Program-made: the position numbers and the translations under genes
The notes under the pieces: generated by a model
Database searches by the model: none
The model's input: the letters and a program-made list of their open reading frames with translations, nothing else
What the model was told of the DNA's origin: nothing
Source: Bacteroidales bacterium UBA1800
GTDB taxonomy: Bacteria > Bacteroidota > Bacteroidia > Bacteroidales > VadinHA17
Assembly (NCBI GenBank): GCA_002319915.1
Contig: DCFQ01000051.1
Location: forward strand, 1-33,867
Reading direction: 5' to 3'
Length of the DNA: 33,867 bases
In this document: positions 24,185-31,597 of the stretch, piece by piece
Layout: every line of letters begins with the position of its first letter
How positions within the stretch are numbered: the stretch's first letter is position 1

Positions 24185-25738
24185 TTAAACCGGTTCGAGG
24201 CACACAACAGGCAGCAGGATCTCCTGCATTGAAATGCCTCCGTGCTGGAAGGTATCCTTGAAATAGCCGGCGTAGTAATTGAAATTATTCTGGTAAACGA
24301 GGTAATCCTTGTTCAGTGCAAAAATATACTTGGATGTAAGGTTAGTCTTGGGCAGACCGGCTTTTTCAGGAAACTTCAACTCAAACACCTGCTTCGGGTT
24401 GTAATCAAGGTTCCTGCCCATCTTGTAACGAAGGTTTGAGGAGGTCTTCCTGTCGCCGACAACCTTTATCGGATTCTGCACCCTGATGGTTCCGTGGTCG
24501 GTGCTGAATACGATCCTTACCGGGTGGGCGGCAAGGGTAGTAAGCAGATCGAACAGCGGCGAATGAACGAACCACGACCTGGTGAGGCTCCTGTATGCTT
24601 TCTCGTCGTTTGCCAGGTCCCTGATCAGCCCGAACTCGGTCCTGGCATGCGACAGCATGTCGACGAAGTTGTAAACGAGGATGTTTATGTCATTGTCCAG
24701 CATCTGGTTTATCCTGTCGTTTACCTTCCTTCCTTCCTGGTTGCTGGTGATCTTATGGTACGACCATTTGTACCTTAATCCCTTACGTGTCAGCTGGTAC
24801 CTAAAGAGATCCTCTTCGAAATTATTCTTCCCTTCCTCATCATCGTCATCAACCCAGAGCTCCGGAAGGATGGCGGCAATTGCCGACGGCATCAACCCCG
24901 AGAATATGGCATTCCTGCTGTACTGGGTTGCCGTAGGAAGGATGCTGTAATAGATGTCCTCATCTATGATCCTGTAAATGCCCGCAAGCTCGGTGGCGAT
25001 CGTCCTCCACTGGTCGAACCTCAGGTTGTCGATGAGGATAAAGAACAGCGGTTTCCCGGATTCAATGTTCGGGAAGATCTTTTTAGAGAACAGTGAAGGG
25101 GAGAGCACCGGTTTTTCGGTTGTATCAGGATCGAGCCACGACTGGTAACTGTTTGTCAGATACCTGACGAAGGCATTGTTGGCATCATTCTCCTGGGTCC
25201 TGAGGATCTCGCCCATTCCGGGGTCGGTTGATTTTTCAAGCTCCGATTCCCAGAATGTCAGCTTCCGGTAGACCTCCGTCCAGTCGGTGAAGCTTCGTGC
25301 CGAGGAGATCATATTACCGATCCGGCTGAATTCCTGCTGGTAATTAGTGGTGGTCTTTTCTGTGATCAGGCGGCGCTGTTCGGTGATCCTCTTTATGGCA
25401 AGAAGTATCTGGTTGGGCTTGACGGGCTTGATCAGGTAGTCGGAGATCTCGGATCCGATGGCAGCCTCCATGATCCCTTCCTCCTCATGCTTGGTGATCA
25501 TCACAACGGGAATGTCGTTCCTGATCTCCTTGATCAGCCTGAGGGTTTCAATCCCGCTCAGTCCCGGCATGTTCTCGTCAAGGAATATCAGGTCGTACGG
25601 ATTCTGCTTCACCAGGTCCAGGGTATCGGTGCCGCTGTAGCAGATGTCTATTTCATAACCTTTATCCCTCAGAAAGAAAATATGAGGTTTGAGGGCCTCT
25701 ATCTCGTCGTCGGTCCACAGAATTCGAATTTTTCTCAT
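24185..25738 (-). CDS. porX: PorX: response regulator with PglZ (alkaline-phosphatase-like) output domain
   Basis: Regulator of type IX secretion. The 517 residues start with a CheY-like receiver: acidic pair Asp10/Asp11, phospho-acceptor Asp54 (FLDENMPG), Thr82 and Lys104. A helical linker (about 110-220) leads to a PglZ domain of the alkaline phosphatase superfamily, with a metal-ligand candidate Asp237 (FFILIDNLRFDQW), a nucleophile-position Thr271 (PTATQYSRNAIFSG), the NFVDMLSHARTEFG segment and Asp414-His-Gly (FSTDHGT). In P. gingivalis PorX acts with the sensor kinase PorY and the sigma factor SigP, and its PglZ domain is reported to be a zinc phosphodiesterase. There is no DNA-binding domain and no sensor kinase gene nearby. 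It follows porW by 29 bp, suggesting one transcript. Confidence 0.95.
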   Translation of the reverse strand: MRKIRILWTDDEIEALKPHIFFLRDKGYEIDICYSGTDTLDLVKQNPYDLIFLDENMPGLSGIETLRLIKEIRNDIPVVMITKHEEEGIMEAAIGSEISDYLIKPVKPNQILLAIKRITEQRRLITEKTTTNYQQEFSRIGNMISSARSFTDWTEVYRKLTFWESELEKSTDPGMGEILRTQENDANNAFVRYLTNSYQSWLDPDTTEKPVLSPSLFSKKIFPNIESGKPLFFILIDNLRFDQWRTIATELAGIYRIIDEDIYYSILPTATQYSRNAIFSGLMPSAIAAILPELWVDDDDEEGKNNFEEDLFRYQLTRKGLRYKWSYHKITSNQEGRKVNDRINQMLDNDINILVYNFVDMLSHARTEFGLIRDLANDEKAYRSLTRSWFVHSPLFDLLTTLAAHPVRIVFSTDHGTIRVQNPIKVVGDRKTSSNLRYKMGRNLDYNPKQVFELKFPEKAGLPKTNLTSKYIFALNKDYLVYQNNFNYYAGYFKDTFQHGGISMQEILLPVVCLEPV

Positions 25739-25767
25739 CGTTATTGGCGGGGATTGAGGCTGTAAAA

Positions 25768-28434
25768 TTATCTATTCTTTCTGCCATTTAGGTAATTTTC
25801 CCTAAAGAAAATGTCATACCGTTCCGGATTTTTATCTTCTCCCAGCTTGATGAGATTGTCACCGCTGATCAGGAACTTCAGGTTCTTCCTGTCTCCGAGG
25901 TTCCTTATCTGCTTTTCTGCGCTGAAATTATTGTAGTATCCCCAGGCCTGGCTGTTGCTGGCGAACCCTGAAACCGTTACCGTCACATATTGATTATTGA
26001 TGAGCAGCCCCTCGGTGCGGTAATTGGAGTTTGTGAAATTATCGATGTTGTAGCTGATCACATCAAATGATGCCTGGTTCACGTTGAATGACGGATCGAG
26101 TATGACCAGCATGAAGGAGTGGATCGCAGTAGTATCGGCTGTGTAAAGTGAAGAGGCGATCTGCTTGTCTTCCTCGGCTTTCAATTCCGGCACTTTCTGG
26201 TTCAGGTATGCCATAAGCTCTGAGGCCTTTTTACTTTCCTCTGATCCGGGCCATCCGGCAACAACCTTTCCAAGTTCCTCCTTGAAGCTTCGCTCGTCGG
26301 CGATCCTGGCTGTTGCATAGGCCTTCAGGAGCATGAATTTCGGTGCTAGGTCCCCGGCCGATTGCCCGGTGATCACCGAGTTGCAGATATTGATTGCATC
26401 GGTAAATAGTTCTGAGTTATATGCGTTATAAGCTATTTCGTACTGGATTTCAGACTGCTTCATTATTGCGAGCTTCTTTTTGAAGTAGTCAGGGTCGGAG
26501 AGGATCTTTGCGAACTCGCTCAGGGGATATTTCGAGAGCAGGCGCTGACGGTACGATTCAGCCTTCTGGCTATTGCTCTCACGGGTAATATTGTAGAGTT
26601 CGTACAATGCCTCGGGAACCAGGTCGCTGTCAGGGAATTTTGTGAGAATCGCCTCGTACGATTCGGTCGCCTTGCCCCTGTCGGATATTCTTTCATTGAA
26701 TACACGGCCCGCCTCAAAATAAGCGTTTGCAATCTTCTCATTTGAAATTGCGACCAGGGAATCGGTCAGGGGCAGGTTCTTCAGGTAAAAATCCGGCTTT
26801 TTGTTGTCCCTTAAAGCTTTTGTTGTGTCGGAAGCATTCCCCTCGCCCTCTTCCTGCCCCGCAGCAATCTGGGTATTGATCCTCGCCTTGTTCGATCTCC
26901 TCCAGTTGTCCTCGAGCTTCCTGTCACCCCACCTCCTCCTGAATTCCGTCCTTCCGAAGGTCATCGCAGCCTGGTTATAGAAATACCATTTGCCTTCCTG
27001 TTCAATATTGTTCTGGTTCCGCCTCTCGTTTTCGTAATACTGGCCTATATTGGCCCTGTCGGCATAATCGGTCCTCTTCCCTTCGCTTTCTTCCTTCGTC
27101 ACCTTTGCTATTATCCCGGTAATGAGGGCATCACGCTGAGACTGGGGCATCCTGGCCACTTTCTGGAGGCTGTCCTCCCTTTCAATTATCAGCAGTTGGG
27201 TTGTGAGTGCATTGAGGTTCTGCGATTTTGCGCGCAGCTCTTTGTAATCGGCGTATTTCTCATCGAGAAAATAGACAGTGCTGTCGTAATAAGTCCCTGC
27301 CTTCAGGTAATCGGGTTTCTTGTAGAAATGTTCGGCGAGAGCCAGGTACGACTTCCCCCTCTGATTCTGGTTAGATGAGGCAGCGGAAGCCGATTTCCTG
27401 TAGTAATCCGTTGCTTCTGCCTCCTTCCCTTCCTTCATCATCATGTTCCCGAGGGCATAATAGATCTGGTCGAGGAATTCCTTATTCTTTGAATCCTTCA
27501 GCATCCTCTCGAGCTCCTTTGCCAGCTCGGACGGATTCCCGGAATTCACGTCGAACACACCTGCAATGTTTATCCGTGCGTTGAATTCCACGTCGTAGGG
27601 GGGATTCATCCTGACGACATCCCTGTAAAGCGCCGTGGCCTTCTGTGAATCACCGGCCCGCTCGTAAAGCTGTGCCAGCAGATAGGTGTACCTTATCCTT
27701 GCATTCTTCCCGGAGATGTACCTTATCGAATTGATAAGCGGCTCAATTGCTTCCGGGTACATCTTCTGCTTCATGAATAGGTCGGCCAGGGTAGGGTAAT
27801 AGAGCGATTTGAGCTCATTTGAAGACGATTCCTTTATCTCCAGATCGGTAAGCAGCCTTTTTGATGCGGCGTAATTGCCGGTCTCATTGTAGACCCTTGC
27901 CAGCCATATGTTCGACTCCGCCTTGATGTCAGGATCAGTTGCCTCGGCAATGCAGTAGGTGAACACCGATTCTGCCTCGCTGAACTCATGCTTGTAGAAA
28001 CGTGCCCTCGCAATGAGGTAATAGCTGTCGTCGACCCAGTCGTTGTACTCCTTCCGCTCCAGAAGCGCCTTGTCGGACGGGGAGAGGTCACGCTTTACAT
28101 TTATGTCGGGCTTTGCGGTGATCGATTTCAGGGAGATCAGCTTCGAAGCTTTCTGGATTGCCCTCTCCATGTCGCCTGAACAGATCGACGAGGTGGAGGG
28201 ATCGCTGAATTCAAATATCCTCAGGAGCCCCGAATAGTCATCCCTGTACTGTTTGCTGATCCTTGCAAGGCCGGCTTTGTACGCCGCGTACCCGTTGAAA
28301 TAGATATTGTACCTGGAGGTAAAGCTATGGTAAAACCTCGTCGTGCCCGTGTTCTTTTCAACCGAGCAATCCGAAAGGAAAATAAGCAATCCTAAATAAA
28401 TCAGGAACTTATATGAGATCTTCCCGTACGTCAA
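25768..28434 (-). CDS. porW: PorW/SprE: TPR-rich lipoprotein of type IX secretion and gliding
   Basis: Outer-membrane lipoprotein needed for T9SS function (PorW in Porphyromonas, SprE in Flavobacterium). The 888 residues begin with a signal sequence (KFLIYLGLLIFLSDCS) whose lipobox cysteine is Cys23; Asp at the -1 position is unusual. The mature N-terminus shows the family stretch TRFYHSFTSRYNIYFNGYAAYKAGL. Many TPR helices follow (ARARFYKHEFSEAESVFTYCIAEA, YLLAQLYERAGDSQKATALYRDVV, YYALGNMMMKEGKEAEATDYYRKS, TESYEAILTKFPDSDLVPEALYEL), then a conserved C-terminal segment with SFDVISYNIDNF and ERYDIFFRENYL. The start codon is TTG; an in-frame stop lies 4 codons upstream and no ATG fits. It is preceded by nifU at 82 bp and followed closely by porX. 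Confidence 0.92.
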   Translation of the reverse strand: MTYGKISYKFLIYLGLLIFLSDCSVEKNTGTTRFYHSFTSRYNIYFNGYAAYKAGLARISKQYRDDYSGLLRIFEFSDPSTSSICSGDMERAIQKASKLISLKSITAKPDINVKRDLSPSDKALLERKEYNDWVDDSYYLIARARFYKHEFSEAESVFTYCIAEATDPDIKAESNIWLARVYNETGNYAASKRLLTDLEIKESSSNELKSLYYPTLADLFMKQKMYPEAIEPLINSIRYISGKNARIRYTYLLAQLYERAGDSQKATALYRDVVRMNPPYDVEFNARINIAGVFDVNSGNPSELAKELERMLKDSKNKEFLDQIYYALGNMMMKEGKEAEATDYYRKSASAASSNQNQRGKSYLALAEHFYKKPDYLKAGTYYDSTVYFLDEKYADYKELRAKSQNLNALTTQLLIIEREDSLQKVARMPQSQRDALITGIIAKVTKEESEGKRTDYADRANIGQYYENERRNQNNIEQEGKWYFYNQAAMTFGRTEFRRRWGDRKLEDNWRRSNKARINTQIAAGQEEGEGNASDTTKALRDNKKPDFYLKNLPLTDSLVAISNEKIANAYFEAGRVFNERISDRGKATESYEAILTKFPDSDLVPEALYELYNITRESNSQKAESYRQRLLSKYPLSEFAKILSDPDYFKKKLAIMKQSEIQYEIAYNAYNSELFTDAINICNSVITGQSAGDLAPKFMLLKAYATARIADERSFKEELGKVVAGWPGSEESKKASELMAYLNQKVPELKAEEDKQIASSLYTADTTAIHSFMLVILDPSFNVNQASFDVISYNIDNFTNSNYRTEGLLINNQYVTVTVSGFASNSQAWGYYNNFSAEKQIRNLGDRKNLKFLISGDNLIKLGEDKNPERYDIFFRENYLNGRKNR

Positions 28435-28516
28435 AATATGACATTATAATACAATAAACTAAGTAACGGTTAGTATAGTATTTCAGGTCTGATTAAAATC
28501 GGGATGTGTCCGGATA

Positions 28517-28756
28517 TCAGGCTGAAATAACCTTTTTTACTTCCGGGACTTCCTGCATGATCACCTGCTCCACGCCTGCCTTGAGGGTTTGCATGCTGTA
28601 CGGACAGCCATGGCAGGCCCCGGTGAGCCTTACTTTCACGGTGAGATCGTCGGTGATCTCGATAAGGTCGATGTCACCCCCGTCGTTCTGGAGGTACGGC
28701 TTAACCCTGTTCAGGGCTTTCATCACTCTTTCCTGTACGCTTTTCTGATCAGTCAT
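28517..28756 (-). CDS. NifU-like C-terminal (Nfu) Fe-S cluster scaffold/carrier
   Basis: A 79-residue protein consisting only of the Nfu domain, which carries a [4Fe-4S] cluster on a CxxC pair and hands it to apo-proteins. The cysteines are Cys48 and Cys51 (GACHGCPYS), within LTVKVRLTGACHGCPYSMQTLKAGVE; the NDGGDIDLIEI strand upstream is typical. No A-type or IscU-like domain is fused. It lies directly downstream of the Mrp/ApbC carrier gene, which has related chemistry, separated by 76 bp occupied mostly by a heptamer array. Confidence 0.95.
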   Translation of the reverse strand: MTDQKSVQERVMKALNRVKPYLQNDGGDIDLIEITDDLTVKVRLTGACHGCPYSMQTLKAGVEQVIMQEVPEVKKVISA

Positions 28757-28785
28757 CTTAATTATCCAGTATTAATTTATTTTTC

Positions 28786-28827
28786 CACTCACAACTCACA
28801 ACTCACAACTCACAACTCACAACTCAC
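28786..28827. repeat. Six-unit 7-bp tandem repeat (AACTCAC type)
   Basis: Five perfect copies of AACTCAC (28793-28827) preceded by one copy with a single mismatch (CACTCAC, 28786-28792). The array ends 5 bp short of the mrp stop codon, in the mrp-nifU gap. Each unit contains TTG on the minus strand. The period and the AAnnCAC skeleton match the other array at 3274-3301. Confidence 0.9.
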
Positions 28828-28832
28828 TACTT

Positions 28833-29936
28833 CTATTTACCCACTTCCACCCTGGTCGTCGGCCTTAACTCCCTGTTCCTCTGATCCACTTTCCTGACGA
28901 GCTCTTCGGCGAGCGACATGAACGCCCTTCCTGTAGGCGAGTCCTCGAGGGCGGCCGGATGCCCGCTGTCGCTTCCTTCGCATATGCTCTGGACTACCGG
29001 TATCTGGCCAAGCAGCGGCACGTTCATCTTCGCTGAAAGGGTTTTGCATCCTTCCTTCCCGAAGATGTAGTACTTGTTGTCCGGAAGCTCGGAGGGCGTA
29101 AACCACGACATGTTTTCGACAAGGCCCAGAACAGGAACGTTGATCTTCTCACTCCTGAACATGGCGATCCCCCTGACCGCATCGGCGAGCGCAACCTCCT
29201 GCGGTGTGCTCACGACTATTGCACCGGTCACCGGCACCTCCTGTACGAGTGTCAGGTGTATATCGCTGGTCCCGGGAGGAAGGTCGAAAAGGAGGTAATC
29301 GAGCTCACCCCAGTCGCCCTGCGTGATCATCTGCCGCAGGAAGCTCGAAGCCATCGGCCCCCGCCATACCACTGCCTCTGCAGGATCGATGAAGAATCCT
29401 GCGGAAAGTACCTTCACTCCGAATTTTTCTGCGGGGATGATATAATCGGTATCACCTCTCCTCTTTATTTCAGGCCTGAATTCTTCCGCGCCGATCATCC
29501 TGGGAACAGAGGGCCCGAAGATATCTGCATCCAGGAGCCCGGTCCTGAAGCCTTTCCGTGCCAGTGCAATTGCGAGGTTCACGGCGATTGTCGTTTTCCC
29601 GACTCCCCCCTTGCCCGATGAAATGGCGACAATGTTCCGGACGCCGGGCAATGCTTCATTCCCTTTCACCGGCTCTTCCCTGGCTGATGTCTTTGGTTTG
29701 ACCTTAATTTCCCTGATTACCGCCTCGCTGCCTAATGAGTCTTTCAGCACCCTGGCTATCGAGCTCCTGACTGACGACAGGAACGGATCATTCGATTTAT
29801 CCGGCGCCAGTGTAAGGGAGATCCCCGTTTCGTCCGATTCAATCTCCGCTATCATCCCCAGCGAAACAATGTCTTTCCTTTTTTCGGGATGAATGACCCC
29901 CGACAGGGCTTTAAGTATCTGTTCCCTCGTGTACAT
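28833..29936 (-). CDS. mrp: Mrp/ApbC/NBP35-type P-loop ATPase, Fe-S cluster carrier
   Basis: Cytosolic ATPase that delivers Fe-S clusters. Of 367 residues, the first 80 or so form a MIP18/DUF59-type domain (QILKALSGVIHPEKRKDIVSLGM); the deviant Walker A AISSGKGGVGKTT has Lys109 and Lys114, followed by GLLDADIFGPSVPRMIG, LDYLLFDLPPGTSDIHLTL and GLVENMSWFTP. The C-terminal CxxC found in many Mrp/NBP35 proteins after the ENMS motif is missing: the segment reads ENMSWFTPSELPDNKYYIFG, with only isolated cysteines later. nifU, encoding a CxxC carrier, follows. A good candidate promoter sits between atl and this gene. Confidence 0.95.
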   Translation of the reverse strand: MYTREQILKALSGVIHPEKRKDIVSLGMIAEIESDETGISLTLAPDKSNDPFLSSVRSSIARVLKDSLGSEAVIREIKVKPKTSAREEPVKGNEALPGVRNIVAISSGKGGVGKTTIAVNLAIALARKGFRTGLLDADIFGPSVPRMIGAEEFRPEIKRRGDTDYIIPAEKFGVKVLSAGFFIDPAEAVVWRGPMASSFLRQMITQGDWGELDYLLFDLPPGTSDIHLTLVQEVPVTGAIVVSTPQEVALADAVRGIAMFRSEKINVPVLGLVENMSWFTPSELPDNKYYIFGKEGCKTLSAKMNVPLLGQIPVVQSICEGSDSGHPAALEDSPTGRAFMSLAEELVRKVDQRNRELRPTTRVEVGK

Positions 29937-29984
29937 TATGTTAAAATGGTCTTATTTTTATTTAAATTAATTATAAACAGCGTG

Positions 29985-30016
29985 CAAGTTTACCAATAAT
30001 TTTCCTTTTGACAAAA
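29985..30016 (-). promoter_or_regulatory. Candidate promoter for mrp (and nifU, porW, porX downstream)
   Basis: Minus-strand TTTTG (30016-30012), a 19-bp spacer, then TAAACTTG (29992-29985; 7/8 of TAnnTTTG). It begins 1 bp after the atl stop codon and lies 48 bp before the mrp ATG, in an AT-rich 81-bp gap. Confidence 0.5.
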
Positions 30017-30017
30017 C

Positions 30018-30365
30018 TCACCTGAGTTCTTTTGACGGGTCCCAGAACTTATCCCTGTAATCGACAACTGTATTATCTTCAACACGAATGCCTTCATTTT
30101 CAAGCAGCTGCTGCATAGTACCGGAATTTCCGAAATGAAGCCTACCTGTTAACTCCCCGTTCCTGTTCACGACCCTGTGTGCAGGGATGAATTCCGGCCG
30201 CGTATGGCTGACGTTAAGGGCCCATCCCACCATCCTCGCCGATCTGCCGGTGGCCAGGTACCGGGCAATTGCCCCATAGCTGGTAACCCTTCCGTACGGG
30301 ATCATGCTGGTGACTTCGTAAACCCCCGAAAAGAAATCGTCATTATCCTTTTTCTTTCCCGGCAT
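30018..30365 (-). CDS. Alkyltransferase-like (ATL) DNA-binding protein, MGMT family
   Basis: A 115-residue protein (from ATG 30365) equal to the DNA-binding half of O6-alkylguanine-DNA alkyltransferase. The helix-turn-helix segment GRVTSYGAIARYLATGRSARMVGWAL is present, but the active-site PCHRV reads PAHRV (Ala62), so it cannot accept an alkyl group. ATL proteins bind O6-alkylguanine lesions and recruit nucleotide excision repair. The start overlaps the trmB 3' end by 23 bp. A GTG one codon upstream is possible. Confidence 0.9.
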   Translation of the reverse strand: MPGKKKDNDDFFSGVYEVTSMIPYGRVTSYGAIARYLATGRSARMVGWALNVSHTRPEFIPAHRVVNRNGELTGRLHFGNSGTMQQLLENEGIRVEDNTVVDYRDKFWDPSKELR

Positions 30366-31110
30366 CACTTATTTTCTTATCTTTTTCAAGCCTGAATGCA
30401 AGATGGCATATTTTCATCCCATCCTTGAGGAAGATGTCCTCGTAATGGGTCCTTATCCCAAGGATTCTCTCAGTGCGGGTATTCTCCTGCGCCTCCCCCC
30501 CGGACCAGGCCTTCCCTACTTCCGCCATTTTCGCGGCGCCGGGCGAATAGAGGTCGCTTGTCTCAAACAGGATCTCCAGCGAATTTGAGAGTGCCAGGTT
30601 CCTGGTATAATTGAACAGCTCGAAATTGTCGGTTTTCAGATGGATCAGGCCCCCGTCCTTCATGATGACACGGTATTTTTCAAGGAACCACGGACAGGTT
30701 AGCCGCTTGTTTGAATTCCTCTTGCCCGGGTGGGGGTCAGGAAATATCATCCAGATCTCGTCTACTTCATCTTCGGCAAAGAACGAGCTTATGAATTCGA
30801 TACGGGTCCTGAGGAATGCAGTGTTGGACAACCCGGTTTCAGAGGCAGTTTTTGCCCCGCGCCACATCCTGGCTCCCTTGATGTCAATGCCTATGAAGTT
30901 CCTGCCGGGGAAGATGGATGATAGGGAGGTTGTGTACTCGCCCCTGCCGCATGCCAGCTCGAGGACTACCGGGTTATCATTCCGGAAAATATCTCTCCTC
31001 CAGTTGCCCCTTACAGGATGGGGTTTCCCGGAAACATCCTCTGCAGCAGGCTGGATCACATTCGGAAAGGTACCCAGTTCAGCCCACCTGGCAATCTTAT
31101 TTTTTCCCAC
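30343..31110 (-). CDS. trmB: tRNA (guanine-N7-)-methyltransferase
   Basis: SAM-dependent enzyme forming m7G46 in tRNA. The 255 residues start at GTG 31110 with the Bacteroidetes-type opening MGKNKIARWAELGTFPNV, then the SAM-binding ELACGRGEYTTSL, the signature IFPDPHPGKRNSNKRL and LIHLKTDNFELFNYT. The family is usually about 210-240 residues; the C-terminal EKDKKISDAGKEKG tail is a charged extension. It overlaps gldH by 14 bp and atl by 23 bp, in a chain of overlapping genes. Confidence 0.94.
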   Translation of the reverse strand: MGKNKIARWAELGTFPNVIQPAAEDVSGKPHPVRGNWRRDIFRNDNPVVLELACGRGEYTTSLSSIFPGRNFIGIDIKGARMWRGAKTASETGLSNTAFLRTRIEFISSFFAEDEVDEIWMIFPDPHPGKRNSNKRLTCPWFLEKYRVIMKDGGLIHLKTDNFELFNYTRNLALSNSLEILFETSDLYSPGAAKMAEVGKAWSGGEAQENTRTERILGIRTHYEDIFLKDGMKICHLAFRLEKDKKISDAGKEKG

Positions 31111-31597
31111 TTTTCAGCGACTCTTTACCGGTTTTCGTCACCCTGATGCCGAAATCATAGATCCCCCTGAGCGATTCACTCCTCATACCGTGCTGTATCT
31201 TGAAGGAATAGGTCCCGGAGGCCGGGAAGAATACATTTGACTTGAAGGGCAGGACGGTCTCCCTGATATCTCCGAATCCCCTGCCGGCCCTTTTGCCTTT
31301 TTCGTCAGCCAGGAAATACTGAAGCGTGTCGGTAATGCTTTTGCCGGCGGGAGATGTGGTAGTGACGAACAGGTAAATGTTCCTGAAAGGATAGGAAACG
31401 CTGGTGCGGATGAGGAACGAAATATCGTTGCCATTGAGCGTATCCTTTACAGGGACGCTGAAGATGGGAGTATTCGTAAGTTCCCACGTCCTGGCAGGCA
31501 TGGGTTTTGAATCGGTATAGACGATATTGCGCCCGCACGAAACCGACGCTGCCGCAAGAAGAAGGATGATGGGCAGGCTACTTGTCCTTTTTGGCAT
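31097..31597 (-). CDS. gldH: GldH family gliding-motility lipoprotein
   Basis: Predicted lipoprotein of 166 residues. From ATG 31597 it opens with a signal peptide (MPKRTSSLPIILLLAAASVSC) with lipobox Cys21, which decides this start over longer upstream-opening frames. The mature part has family features: YTDSKPMP, W-rich opening, PVKDTLNGNDISFLIRTSVSYPFRNIYLFVTTTSP, DTLQYFLADEKGKRAGRGFGDIRE and YSFKIQHGMRSESLRGIYDFGIRV. GldH is required for gliding in Flavobacterium; many non-gliding Bacteroidetes with T9SS also carry it, so motility should not be assumed. It overlaps ricT upstream by 20 bp. Confidence 0.88.
   Translation of the reverse strand: MPKRTSSLPIILLLAAASVSCGRNIVYTDSKPMPARTWELTNTPIFSVPVKDTLNGNDISFLIRTSVSYPFRNIYLFVTTTSPAGKSITDTLQYFLADEKGKRAGRGFGDIRETVLPFKSNVFFPASGTYSFKIQHGMRSESLRGIYDFGIRVTKTGKESLKSGKK

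Noticed and set aside
28483..28525. Two small dyads TCAG-GT-CTGA and TCAG-G-CTGA upstream of porW.
   Set aside because: Half-sites are only 4 bp and the second overlaps the nifU stop codon; chance is a sufficient explanation.
28786..28827. CRISPR-like array.
   Set aside because: Units are 7 bp with no spacers, and no cas genes are nearby.
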